The notes under the pieces: generated by a model
What the model saw: only the letters and a program-made list of their open reading frames with translations
Database searches by the model: none
What the model was told of the DNA's origin: nothing
Program-made: the position numbers and the translations under genes
Assembly: GCA_013285645.1 (NCBI GenBank)
Contig: JABDHJ010000005.1
Location: 61,433-125,432 of the forward strand
Direction of reading: 5' to 3'
From: Verrucomicrobiota bacterium
Lineage (GTDB): Bacteria; Verrucomicrobiota; Verrucomicrobiia; Methylacidiphilales; UBA1321
DNA length: 64,000 bases
In this document: positions 44,371 to 52,837 of the stretch, piece by piece
Position numbering within the stretch: the stretch's first letter is position 1
Layout: each line of letters opens with the position of its first letter

Positions 44371-46875
44371 ATGATCGAGCCAGCCGATTCCATTCCTTCC
44401 CCGATTGCTCCAGCGGGTCCGTTTCACCATTACTCGTTTCATGCCTCGCTCCGGCTTGCGCGAATTTTGGGAATCCTGGTCATCGTATTGGGAGTCGTTG
44501 TTTTGATGGGATGGGCGTTGCACATCGAGTTTCTCAAGTCGGTTCTTCCCGGCTACGTGACAATGAAGGCGAACACTGCTTTCTGCTTTGTACTTTGCGG
44601 CACATCTCTCCTGCTTGGTTATCTTTCCCGTCCACGGGCTTGGAAAAAAGCGTGTTCCTCGATCCTTGCAATTGTTGTGTTCGTCATTGCCAGTCTCACC
44701 TTATTGGAATATCTCACGGGTATATCGTTCGGCTTGGATCAATTGTTTTTTTCGGAGTCCACCCGCGCACCCGGAACGTCGAGCCCCGGGCGCATGGCAC
44801 CCAACACCGCCTTCAATTTTCTACTCCATGTCACGGCCCTGGTGCTTCTCACGCGAGGACGACGCGGAGCCCTGGCGGCCCAGATTTTTTCCTTCATCGG
44901 CCTGTTCATCGCGTTGCTGGCCTTGATTGGTTACATATTCAATGCCCAGGTTTTCACCACTATTTTTTCCCAGACCCGGATGGCCCTGCACACGATCGCC
45001 GGGTTTGGCCTGATCGGCCTGGGCACTCTTCTGGCCCGACCGAACAAAGGCCTGATGGCTGCCATCCTGGCCGATAGCCCGGGAGGCCTTATTGCCCGGC
45101 GCGTCATCGGACCGGCGATTGTTCTCCCCATCGTCTTTGGCTGGATCACCTTTAAGGGATTAAATCAAAACTACTACGACGCAGGCTTTGCCTGCTCGCT
45201 CATCGTGCTCGGCAGCATGGCCGTTATTTGTGTGCTGACGACGTGGAGTATCATGGCTCTCAATCGGATCGACCTTGAACGCAAACGGCTCAGTGAAGAG
45301 CATCTTCAGGCCGATGTGCGAGAGCGCGGCGCGCTGGAGGCCTCGCGACTTAAATCGGAGTTCGTCGCCAACGTCAGCCACGAAATTCGCACACCCATGA
45401 ACGGCGTCCTAGGCATGACCAGTCTTCTGCTCGACACCGAACTGACAGCGGAGCAAAGAGAACATATCGAGACCATTCGCCAAAGTGGCGACGCCTTGCT
45501 GAACCTGGTCAACGAGATTCTCGATTTCTCCAAGATGGAGGCAGGAAAAATCGAGCTGGAGAACAAGCCGTTTGCGCTGGCGCCCTGCATCGACGAAGTG
45601 ATCAATCTCCTTTCCCTCACGGCACAGCGCAACAAGATCAATCTGATTTCCTTTATCCATCCCGACGTTCCTTCCTCCTTTCTGGGAGACTCGGCGCGGT
45701 TGCGGCAAATCCTCATCAACCTGGTGGGCAACGCCATCAAGTTCACGGACGAAGGCGAAGTCAGTCTCGAAATCTCCGCCGAGCGGCAGGATGACAACCT
45801 GTATCGACTCGAATTTCTGGTCAGCGATACCGGCCTTGGAATTTCCCCGGATTCCCTGCCGCTGTTGTTTCAGCCTTTCCAGCAAGCCGACGCCTCCGCG
45901 ACGCGACGGCACGGGGGTACCGGTCTCGGCCTGACCATCAGCAAGCGGCTGGTCGAGTTGATGGGAGGAGAAATTACCGTTTCGAGCATCCTCTCCGCGG
46001 GCTCCATCTTTCGCTTCGGAATTCTCCTGCCAACCAGCGCACCGGAGACCGAAGGAGCTGATGGTCGACTTTCCCGTAACTGTCGGATTGTTTTAATCGC
46101 CAAGGGACGGAAGTATCCGAGCCTGCTTAAACGTCAATTGGAAGTTTGGGGTGCGGAAGTCCTGACGATAACCGATCCGATGGCGATACTACAGATGGAG
46201 AAAGGCTCTTACAATCTGGTGATCATGGATTATGAGAGCTCTTCCGTAGCGCTTGCCGCCCAAATGCAGTTCGACCCCGACTGGAGTTCCGTGCCGAGAG
46301 TCCTGCTCGATTTCGGCCAACCGCTCAGCGATGAACGGGCCGCACTTTTCAAGAAGCGACTGACCAAGCCGGTGAAGCGCACCCATCTTCAAGCGATCCT
46401 GATCGAACTGATTGGCGGCAAACCGTCCGCCCAGCGGATCACCGGCCCCGTCGGACTTCCACCTATTGCGGAAAAGCTGCCCCTGCGCATTCTCCTGGCG
46501 GAAGACAACCGGATTAATCAGAAGGTGGGCTTGGCGCTCCTGGCCCGACTGGGCTATCACGCGGATGTGGCCGCGAACGGTCTCGAAGCCTTGAATGCCA
46601 CTCTGAAGCAAGCTTACGATCTTGTGCTGCTCGATATTCAAATGCCTGAAATGGATGGTCTGGAGGCGGCGGCGGCGATGCGCAAAAAACTAGGCGACAA
46701 ATGCCCCGTACTCGCAGCAGTGACCGCGAATGCCTTTCCCGGTGCGCGGGAAGAATATCTGTCCAAGGGTTTTGACGATTATCTGAGCAAGCCGCTGGTG
46801 CCCGACGCCCTGCGCCAGATGATCAGTCGGTTGGCCAAAGAAAAACGTAGGGCGCCGCCAACCGGTTCTTCCTGA
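44371..46875 (+). CDS. Hybrid sensor histidine kinase with two receiver domains (one degenerate)
   Basis: An 834-residue membrane kinase. Seven or eight hydrophobic segments cover about residues 28-305 and form the sensing part. HisKA follows with the phosphoacceptor His337 in VANVSHEIRTPMNGVLGM. The ATPase domain shows the N box (NLVGNAIKF), G1 (VSDTGLGIS) and G2 (GGTGLGLTIS). Residues about 560-690 look like a receiver without a clear phosphoaccepting aspartate, and 700-825 is a full receiver with LRILLAEDNRINQKVG, Asp755 in LVLLDIQMPEMDG and Lys in LSKPL. The input signal is unknown. Its stop overlaps the ABC-2 permease start by one base. Confidence 0.92.
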   Translation: MIEPADSIPSPIAPAGPFHHYSFHASLRLARILGILVIVLGVVVLMGWALHIEFLKSVLPGYVTMKANTAFCFVLCGTSLLLGYLSRPRAWKKACSSILAIVVFVIASLTLLEYLTGISFGLDQLFFSESTRAPGTSSPGRMAPNTAFNFLLHVTALVLLTRGRRGALAAQIFSFIGLFIALLALIGYIFNAQVFTTIFSQTRMALHTIAGFGLIGLGTLLARPNKGLMAAILADSPGGLIARRVIGPAIVLPIVFGWITFKGLNQNYYDAGFACSLIVLGSMAVICVLTTWSIMALNRIDLERKRLSEEHLQADVRERGALEASRLKSEFVANVSHEIRTPMNGVLGMTSLLLDTELTAEQREHIETIRQSGDALLNLVNEILDFSKMEAGKIELENKPFALAPCIDEVINLLSLTAQRNKINLISFIHPDVPSSFLGDSARLRQILINLVGNAIKFTDEGEVSLEISAERQDDNLYRLEFLVSDTGLGISPDSLPLLFQPFQQADASATRRHGGTGLGLTISKRLVELMGGEITVSSILSAGSIFRFGILLPTSAPETEGADGRLSRNCRIVLIAKGRKYPSLLKRQLEVWGAEVLTITDPMAILQMEKGSYNLVIMDYESSSVALAAQMQFDPDWSSVPRVLLDFGQPLSDERAALFKKRLTKPVKRTHLQAILIELIGGKPSAQRITGPVGLPPIAEKLPLRILLAEDNRINQKVGLALLARLGYHADVAANGLEALNATLKQAYDLVLLDIQMPEMDGLEAAAAMRKKLGDKCPVLAAVTANAFPGAREEYLSKGFDDYLSKPLVPDALRQMISRLAKEKRRAPPTGSS

Positions 46876-47672
46876 TGTCTCCCCTCGCCCTTTATGCCCG
46901 CATCTGGCTGGCCCAGATACGGTACTCAACCGTGCGCGAAATGATGTTCAAGTCGAACTTCATTCTTTGGATTATCGTCGATATGACCTGGTTCGGCCTG
47001 CACTTGAGTTTCGTCCAGTTTCTCTATCTGCAGGTCAGTGAAATCGCGGGCTGGACCAAGTGGGAAATGATCCTGCTCGTCACCACCAACATGCTCATTC
47101 AGCAAATTTTCCAGACCTTCCTGATGATCAATCTCACCAAGCTCCCGGAGTTGATCCGGACGGGCAAACTCGACTTCTTTCTCGCGCAGCCAGCGTCCGC
47201 GCAGTTTCTGGTCAGCACGCGCAACTTCGAGCCCGGGTCGGTGATCAACACGCTGGTCTCCGCCATTGTCTGCGTCGTGGCGATTGCCCATTTGAACATG
47301 CGGCTGAGCATGGCCGGGCTGCTGGCCTTTCCGTTGCTGGTCATCTTTGGGGTGCTGATCCACTACGCGCTACTAATGATGCTCATGTCGCTCGCATTCT
47401 GGATGACTCGCGCCCAAGGCTTTATCAACGCCTATTATAATGTCTTTCAGATTGCGCGGCTTCCACGCGAGGCGTTCAAGGGCATTACCCTCTTTGCTTT
47501 TACCTGGGCCGTGCCGCTACTCCTGATCGCCAATGTGCCAGCCCGGACACTTCTCTACGGTCTGAACGCACGCGATCTCATGCATATGGGACTCGCCACC
47601 GCAGTCCTGCTGGCGCTGAGTACGCTTATTTTCCAAACGGGCTTGAAGCGATATGGGAGTGCTTCGTCGTAG
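46875..47672 (+). CDS. ABC-2 type permease (ABC2_membrane_6-like)
   Basis: A 265-residue membrane protein with six hydrophobic segments and RYSTVREMMFKSNFILWIIV at the start, then FFLAQPASAQFLVSTRNFEP, which is the conserved cytoplasmic loop of this ABC-2 permease group. It overlaps the histidine kinase stop by one base (TGATG), so the two are translationally coupled. No ATP-binding subunit or second permease is next to it; these must be encoded elsewhere. The substrate is unknown. Confidence 0.85.
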   Translation: MSPLALYARIWLAQIRYSTVREMMFKSNFILWIIVDMTWFGLHLSFVQFLYLQVSEIAGWTKWEMILLVTTNMLIQQIFQTFLMINLTKLPELIRTGKLDFFLAQPASAQFLVSTRNFEPGSVINTLVSAIVCVVAIAHLNMRLSMAGLLAFPLLVIFGVLIHYALLMMLMSLAFWMTRAQGFINAYYNVFQIARLPREAFKGITLFAFTWAVPLLLIANVPARTLLYGLNARDLMHMGLATAVLLALSTLIFQTGLKRYGSASS

Positions 47673-47704
47673 ATTACGCCCACAGCGCAATACTCACGAT
47701 TTTC

Positions 47705-47774
47705 AAAAGCTGTCATCCTTGCGAAGGCGAGCAGGTGTATTCCTTTCCTCGCCTCCGCAAGGATGATGGCATTT
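47705..47774. repeat. Short inverted repeat of the TCATCCT family
   Basis: TGTCATCCTTGCGAAGGCGA (47711-47730) faces CTCGCCTCCGCAAGGATGAT (47749-47767). It abuts the larger element that starts near 47773. Confidence 0.65.
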
Positions 47775-48052
47775 TAGAGCATTTTCAAAAATAGCGTAGC
47801 CGCAATTTCTCCTTCTTTTGGCCCGGAGGGCCTATGGAGATTAGCCGGTGGTGCCAACCACCGGTGTGACCATGAAGCAATTCGCCCCGGCGGGGCGATG
47901 GAAAATCCGGGATGTAATTTCGTCCGCCGCCCCCTCCGGGGCGGATGATCTTTGTGGCTATACCGGTGGCTTGCGCCACCGGTTAATTTCCTTCAGCCCT
48001 CCGGGCCTCAAATTTTCAGCAGCGGCTACAGTATTTTTGAAAACGCTCTAAT
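47773..48052. repeat. Nested palindromic element of about 280 bp
   Basis: Outer arms TTAGAGCATTTTCAAAAATA (47774-47793) and TATTTTTGAAAACGCTCTAA (48031-48050) are imperfect complements, and GCGTAGCCGC faces GCGGCTAC. Inside are GGCCCGGAGGGCC, a GCCGGTGGT/ACCACCGG hairpin, CGCCCCGGCGGGGCG, CCGCCCCCTCCGGGGCGG, and ACCGGTGGC/GCCACCGGT. No gene is seen in this gap between converging transcription units. Confidence 0.75.
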
Positions 48053-48075
48053 TCGAGGGTTTTACAGAGAGACCT

Positions 48076-50043
48076 CTACTGTTCATTAGGCGCGGGTTGC
48101 GGGAAAGGAGGGAGAGGCGGCTTGGGCGGAATAGGAAGACCTACCTTATCGGAAGTATTTCTTTCATATGAGGGTGGAGGCGGCTTGACGGGAGGGGGCT
48201 GAGGAATAACCGTGGGAACCAATGGGCCGGACAATCCGAATCGGATTGAATCTGCCGGGAAAGTCTGGCGCAACGTATCGATTTCAGCCTGGGCGCGCGA
48301 ATCCTGGCCATGGTTGCTGTAATACTGAGCCAGCTTCAACCCCACCCGTATCTGGTCGATCGGAAGCGTGTAGGTGGCCAGAGCTTTCTTGTAGGCCTCA
48401 TCCACTGAATAACCGGAATGTGTGTCCTGGAGTTTATCCAGAATATCTCCCAGGCCCTCGTTACCTACCGGGCCCATGCCGGACATGTTAAAGCTCTCGG
48501 TCAACGGAACCGTCTTCGCGTCATTACGCATGGCGATGATCTTGCGCTGCATCTGCTGCAGGAGAAGCCAGTCATCATGGTCGGTATGAGGCGTGCCTAC
48601 GTTGGCCAGGGCCGATTCAAGCGGCACCCGAAAAGGCCGGTAGAGCGGATCGCCAACAACGGTCACCATCCAGGAAAGGCCGGGGATGGAAGCGTAGGAG
48701 GCCTCGGCAAAGTAATCGCCGGCGAGGATCCTTTTGGTGAAAATGTCCTCGTGCGGCGTCAAGGCGAGGTAGGGTTCATAGACTGTTCCCATGGTCGCGG
48801 CAGCACCATGCGCAATGAGCGGACCAACCCAATTACTCGTTTCGCTGCGAACCGTGTCGGCGCTGAAGGAATGCAGATGATAGGCAATCGCTCCCCGCAC
48901 AAAGCGGTCGGGCGCGGTGACCCAAGGTCCCTCCGCGTGGTCGCTATACCACCCCAGATATAGAGCGACCTGGTTACAGGGATCGGTTGCCGGAAGAACG
49001 TCCGGCTTGTCATCGAATTTCACCAGCCAGCCGTCCTGGTCCAACATCTTGCGGGCGTTGCGCAGCCAGACATCTCCTGAGATATAACCATTCTTCACAT
49101 CGGTGATGCCCCGGGTATCGACCACGGCGAGGCCCGCCAATCGGTTCTTCTCAGCGAAAAGAGTGTCATCGATCATCCGACGAACATCCCCCGGTGTGGG
49201 GCCGTCCAACCGTGAAACAAGGATCACATTTTTTGCCAGCTCCGATCCCACCCGGTGCTGCCGGAGTCCCTGGGCATCAAAAAAAACGTTGGGTACAAAG
49301 CCGCCCTTCGGGAAGCCAAAGACAGGCAAAAGGGCCAATTCACTGTCAACGGACGCCGCATTCGATTGCAGGGAAGGCTCATGCTCCATCGTGTCATCGT
49401 CGCTGGGATCGGGAGCGACTTTTAGAGGCACTCCGCGCATCAGCACGATAGCCCAGATATCATTGTGGGTGGCGACCACCAGTCGGATAACGCGCGATCC
49501 GATATGGGTCTCCGAGTTTCCACGCGTCATCCAGTTTTTTTGAAGCAAATAGAAGAGGATGGGCTGGCGGATCGTCTTCTCGAATTCGGCGCGGGTGATT
49601 TCCTCAGCGGTCGCGCAGGAGATGGGGAGAACCCGCTCCTCCGGAATATTGCGCTGGGAGGCGTAGTACTCGGCGAGATGTTTGCTGTTGAAATCGTTCT
49701 GATTGTAGACCACCAGTAAATGATCGGCGAGGTTCTCCGTTTCATCCGTTGGGTTGATGAGGTTGAACGTTTCCGGAGCTGTTCCGGGAGCGGTCGAACT
49801 GGGCTCGGGAGTCTCACTTTCCGGCGCGGCTGGCGGTAGCAACGAGAGGGTCGGCTCTTTGGAAGAAGAACCGTTGGAATGACCATCGAAAAAAATCGAG
49901 GTCGTTGAATTAGTTGAATACAGGGTCTCCCCCGGAGCAGGAGGAGTTGGCGCATTGGTATCCTGCGCTTGAATCAAAGACGCCCCGCTGATCAACACCA
50001 AGCAGGCCGCCGTGTACCGAGCGAATCGTAGAAACGAGATCAC
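48076..50043 (-). CDS. TIGR03790 family secreted protein
   Basis: A 655-residue exported protein. A signal peptide (FARYTAACLVLISGASLIQA) is followed by a disordered Pro/Thr/Ser region to about residue 95, then the TIGR03790 core with LADHLLVVYNQNDFNSKHLA, EYYASQRNIPEERVLPI, AIVLMRGVPLKVAPDPSDDD, and LHSFSADTVRSETSNWVGPL. The family is found mainly in Planctomycetes, Verrucomicrobia and some proteobacteria; no function is established. The C-terminus is proline-rich (KPPPPSYERNTSDKVGLPIP). Its AGGAG ribosome binding site overlaps the TAG of an ancient MBL gene end (see 50060-50096). Confidence 0.85.
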   Translation of the reverse strand: MISFLRFARYTAACLVLISGASLIQAQDTNAPTPPAPGETLYSTNSTTSIFFDGHSNGSSSKEPTLSLLPPAAPESETPEPSSTAPGTAPETFNLINPTDETENLADHLLVVYNQNDFNSKHLAEYYASQRNIPEERVLPISCATAEEITRAEFEKTIRQPILFYLLQKNWMTRGNSETHIGSRVIRLVVATHNDIWAIVLMRGVPLKVAPDPSDDDTMEHEPSLQSNAASVDSELALLPVFGFPKGGFVPNVFFDAQGLRQHRVGSELAKNVILVSRLDGPTPGDVRRMIDDTLFAEKNRLAGLAVVDTRGITDVKNGYISGDVWLRNARKMLDQDGWLVKFDDKPDVLPATDPCNQVALYLGWYSDHAEGPWVTAPDRFVRGAIAYHLHSFSADTVRSETSNWVGPLIAHGAAATMGTVYEPYLALTPHEDIFTKRILAGDYFAEASYASIPGLSWMVTVVGDPLYRPFRVPLESALANVGTPHTDHDDWLLLQQMQRKIIAMRNDAKTVPLTESFNMSGMGPVGNEGLGDILDKLQDTHSGYSVDEAYKKALATYTLPIDQIRVGLKLAQYYSNHGQDSRAQAEIDTLRQTFPADSIRFGLSGPLVPTVIPQPPPVKPPPPSYERNTSDKVGLPIPPKPPLPPFPQPAPNEQ

Positions 50044-50059
50044 CGACTCCTAGCTTAAC

Positions 50060-50096
50060 TCAAATTCGAACTTCATCCCATCAAAAGCTACATCGA
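50060..50096. repeat. Left copy of a 37-bp direct repeat
   Basis: This copy is identical to 50843-50879. On the minus strand it encodes DVAFDGMKFEFE in the MBL reading frame and runs on into LS and a TAG stop, directly in front of the TIGR03790 gene. It is the relic of an original MBL gene 3' end. Confidence 0.85.
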
Positions 50097-50226
50097 ACGT
50101 TGGCTTTGCTTATTTGCGTCAAGTATCGAAAGTTGAAACCATTTCCCCTCGTCTCCAAGTCGTCGTAGTAGGCAGGGAAGCAAGGGTCTTCCTCGACTTT
50201 TGGAATGATTGTGGTAAGAGAAAGCC

Positions 50227-50463
50227 ATGGATTTACCGGGCTTCGACCGCATCACCGTTGACCCTCTCGTCATGGGCGGGAAACCGTGTCTACGCGGCTT
50301 GCGCGTGACGGTCGGCACGATTATCGGGTTGGTCGCCGCAGGCGCCTCTTTTTCCGAAATTCTCAAATTGTACCCCTATCTGGAAGAAGCGGATATCCGT
50401 GCGGCGCTTTCCTACGGCGCATGGCGCACCGAAGAGCACGACTTTCCGCTGCAAGTGGCGTGA
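50227..50463 (+). CDS. DUF433 antitoxin
   Basis: A 78-residue protein of the DUF433 family, which carries a helix-turn-helix and usually pairs with DUF5615 PIN-like toxins: FDRITVDPLVMGGKPCLRGL, RVTVGTIIGLVAAGASFSEI, LKLYPYLEEADIRAALSYGA. The stop overlaps the toxin GTG by four bases (GTGA), the normal coupling. The pair sits between two copies of a 37-bp repeat, so it is a small inserted cassette. The antitoxin itself looks intact. Confidence 0.88.
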   Translation: MDLPGFDRITVDPLVMGGKPCLRGLRVTVGTIIGLVAAGASFSEILKLYPYLEEADIRAALSYGAWRTEEHDFPLQVA

Positions 50464-50827
50464 GAATTCTGTTGGACATGAACCTGACGCCGCAGTGGCG
50501 TCTGCCTTTGGAACAGGCCGGCCACGAGGTCACACATTGGTCTGAAATCGGTCCACCCAACGCGCCGGATACACCATCATGGAATGGGCCCGGCAGCATG
50601 ACTATCTCGTTTTTACCCACGATCTCGATTATGGCGCGTTACTTTACGCGACTGGGGCCAAGGCACCCAGCGTGATCCAAGCACGAGGGGACGATGTGCG
50701 TCCGTCGGCTTTAGCTGTCGTCGTCCTCAAGGCCCTTGAGGAAGCCGGACCGGATTTGCGGACCGGAGCTTTGGTCACCGTTGATATCAGGCGGCATCGA
50801 ATCACAGTCCTGCCTTTGCGTCGTTAG
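50460..50827 (+). pseudogene. DUF5615 PIN-like toxin, frameshifted
   Basis: The frame starts at GTG 50460 with MRILLDMNLTPQWRLPLEQA and HEVTHWSEIGPPNAPDT, the DUF5615 N-terminus with its first catalytic Asp. Near 50571-50576 the frame breaks; the rest (IMEWARQHDYLVFTHDLDYG, ALLYATGAKAPSVIQ, and on to LPLRR) continues in another frame to 50827. One inserted or deleted base explains the break. The protein would otherwise be about 121 residues, normal length. Unless the sequence is wrong at this point, the toxin is dead while its antitoxin survives. Confidence 0.85.
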
Positions 50828-51648
50828 ACGGTCATTTTTAGTTCAAATTCGAACTTCATCCCATCAAAAGCTACATCGATCCCGGCGGGCAATTGCTGCA
50901 TCCGGTCGACGTGAGATTTCTCGTGAGTCTGGTGCGTCAAAAATGATTTCCAGGCGCCAATCGCAAGCGCCGCTTCCACCGCGCCGCTGACGGTCAGATG
51001 AGTTGGGTGAGGCCTGTCCCGCAAACCGTCGATGATCAGAACCTCAACCCCTTCCACTGTCGCCCGCACCGATTCCGGCACCGAGGCGCAATCACTGAGA
51101 TAAGCCAGCAGCTTGCGACCTCCCTGTGAAAAAAGAAAACCAGAGGTGGAAACAGCCCCGTGCGGGACGGGTAGCGGAGTAATCTCCACGCCGCCCAGTT
51201 CGAACGGCCCCGCAACAATATGTGGCACCACGTGCACATAGCCGGGCACTTTCCGGGGGGGATTAAACGCGTAGAAAAAAATGCGCTCGATCTGCTCCAA
51301 GGTTTCCGCCGAGCCGTAGATGTCCAACGCTCCACCCTTTAGGTCGCAGAAACGGCGCAAATCGTCAAACCCCATGATGTGGTCGGCATGGGGATGCGTA
51401 AAAAGCACGGCATCGAGATGATCCAATCCCTCGCGCAAGGCCTGCTGCCGCATATCGGGCGTCGTATCCACCAGAATTTTGGCCTGCGGTGTCGTCACAT
51501 ATATAGAGGAGCGGGTTCGCTTGTCCCGTGGATCGGTCGACAGGCAGACGGGGCAACGACAACCGATCATCGGCACGCCCTGCGACGTCCCCGATCCCAG
51601 CACAGTGACCTGCATCTTCGGCAGGGAATTCTCATCCGGCATGGACAA
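50824..51648 (-). CDS. MBL-fold metallo-hydrolase (PhnP-like)
   Basis: A 274-residue metallo-beta-lactamase fold hydrolase. The zinc ligands are visible: VLFTHPHADHIMGFDDLRR (HxHxDH), PLPVPHGAVSTSGFLF and DCASVPESV with later LTHQTHEKSHVDRM. A GCRCPVCLSTDPRDKRTRSS element near residue 28 matches the PhnP-type zinc-binding loop. Such enzymes act on cyclic phosphates or related esters; the substrate is unknown. Its last 37-base-coded segment is duplicated at 50060-50096, and its current C-terminus ELKMTV differs from the ancestral ELS. It overlaps the toxin tail by four bases, tail to tail. Confidence 0.9.
   Translation of the reverse strand: MSMPDENSLPKMQVTVLGSGTSQGVPMIGCRCPVCLSTDPRDKRTRSSIYVTTPQAKILVDTTPDMRQQALREGLDHLDAVLFTHPHADHIMGFDDLRRFCDLKGGALDIYGSAETLEQIERIFFYAFNPPRKVPGYVHVVPHIVAGPFELGGVEITPLPVPHGAVSTSGFLFSQGGRKLLAYLSDCASVPESVRATVEGVEVLIIDGLRDRPHPTHLTVSGAVEAALAIGAWKSFLTHQTHEKSHVDRMQQLPAGIDVAFDGMKFEFELKMTV
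50843..50879. repeat. Right copy of a 37-bp direct repeat
   Basis: This copy lies inside the MBL gene and encodes the segment just before its C-terminus. It is identical to 50060-50096, 783 bases away; the DUF433/DUF5615 pair lies between them. Confidence 0.85.
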
Positions 51649-51767
51649 GAGACTGCATGGAGCCGAACGGAATTCACGCCAAATACCATCGCGTTATTCG
51701 ACCGTTACAAGCCGCACGAGGGATTCGGCTTGTTTTCCTCCATCGCAACCCTAGCGTCACCTTGAGT

Positions 51768-52724
51768 ATGAGATACCTAGCCGTCGTCGGCGCGCTTTGG
51801 TTGCTGGCCACCGTTTCACCCGCAACCGCCCAGATTCAAGTCACGGCGCAAACGAGCCGCACCAACTTTCTTCTCTATGAACGGGTCGACCTCGTCGTCA
51901 CGGTCACGAACATTGGTGATAACGATCTCGTCCTGAATAACGAGGAAAAGCAGCATCCCTGGCTCTCTTTCCTCGTTTCCCGGCACGTCCAGCAAAACTA
52001 CATGCCCATTCGCCAGGAACGGGACAGCAACTTTGCCCCCGTGACGCTTAAAGCTGGCGAAAACAAGACCTTCCGTGTCAACCTCACGCCTCTCTTTACG
52101 TTCCGCGAAGAAGGCCAGTACCGGGCCGCAGCCGTCGTGGATCTACCCGGAGAAGGCCAGATCGTCTCGGACAATGTCCCCTTCAGCGTACAGAGAGGCC
52201 AAAAAGTCTGGAGCCAAATGCGGCCCGTGGACGGCTCCGAGCGTATCTATTCCCTCATTCGTTTTTCTCCCGACAGCGAGTCAACGGAGCTCTATTTGCG
52301 GGTGGAGGATCCCGCTGAAAATCTCGTCTATGCCAATTTGGGAATCGGCCAACTAGCCGCTTCCGTTGATCCTGAAGTGCTTTTCGATCCCCAGGGTAAT
52401 ATTCATATTCTGCATCCCACCGCACTGGGAACCTATCTCTACACGCGAACCGATCCGAATGGAAAGATGCTCCACCAAGGCATCTTCAAAACACAGGCCG
52501 TGCGAGGCCCGAATGGAGTCGAGCGCATTCGCCCGCGACTTGCCAAGCTGAACGACGGCAATGCCACCGTCATCGGAGGAATGGAACAGAACCCGAATGT
52601 TCACGAGGAAAAGCTCTCCGAAGGTCAGGTGCCCCAAAGCACTACCGAGACGATCCCTCCCGCACCGCCTGCTTCCGCCCCCGGCGCAAACGGCAATAAT
52701 ACCCCGGCCCCGTCCGGACATTAG
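51768..52724 (+). CDS. Secreted beta-sandwich protein of unknown function
   Basis: A 318-residue exported protein from ATG 51768. Signal peptide MRYLAVVGALWLLATVSPA, then an Ig-like or beta-sandwich region (about 25-135): SRTNFLLYERVDLVVTVTNI, LKAGENKTFRVNLTPLF, and FREEGQYRAAAVVDLPGEGQ. A second part (about 150-275) has PVDGSERIYSLIRFSPD and LGTYLYTRTDPNGKML. The C-terminal 40 residues are Pro/Ala-rich and disordered. I do not recognise a specific family. It is divergent from the MBL gene; the spacer is only about 120 bases. Confidence 0.75.
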   Translation: MRYLAVVGALWLLATVSPATAQIQVTAQTSRTNFLLYERVDLVVTVTNIGDNDLVLNNEEKQHPWLSFLVSRHVQQNYMPIRQERDSNFAPVTLKAGENKTFRVNLTPLFTFREEGQYRAAAVVDLPGEGQIVSDNVPFSVQRGQKVWSQMRPVDGSERIYSLIRFSPDSESTELYLRVEDPAENLVYANLGIGQLAASVDPEVLFDPQGNIHILHPTALGTYLYTRTDPNGKMLHQGIFKTQAVRGPNGVERIRPRLAKLNDGNATVIGGMEQNPNVHEEKLSEGQVPQSTTETIPPAPPASAPGANGNNTPAPSGH

Positions 52725-52732
52725 ACATTTGT

Positions 52733-52796
52733 GGTAGCCGTTGACCTCCGGGCGACGGTCGGGGCAGAACCCGCGCTCGGAGATCGCGGGCTACCA
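52733..52796. repeat. Intergenic repeat, family A copy 2
   Basis: Reverse complement of 3238-3300 with about 80 percent identity by eye; contains GGTAGCCGTTGACCTCCGGG. It lies in the 113-base gap before the FHA gene. Confidence 0.6.
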
Positions 52797-52837
52797 GTTG
52801 CACGCCCGCCTGCCGCCAAGTTAGCCTTGGTATAAAA

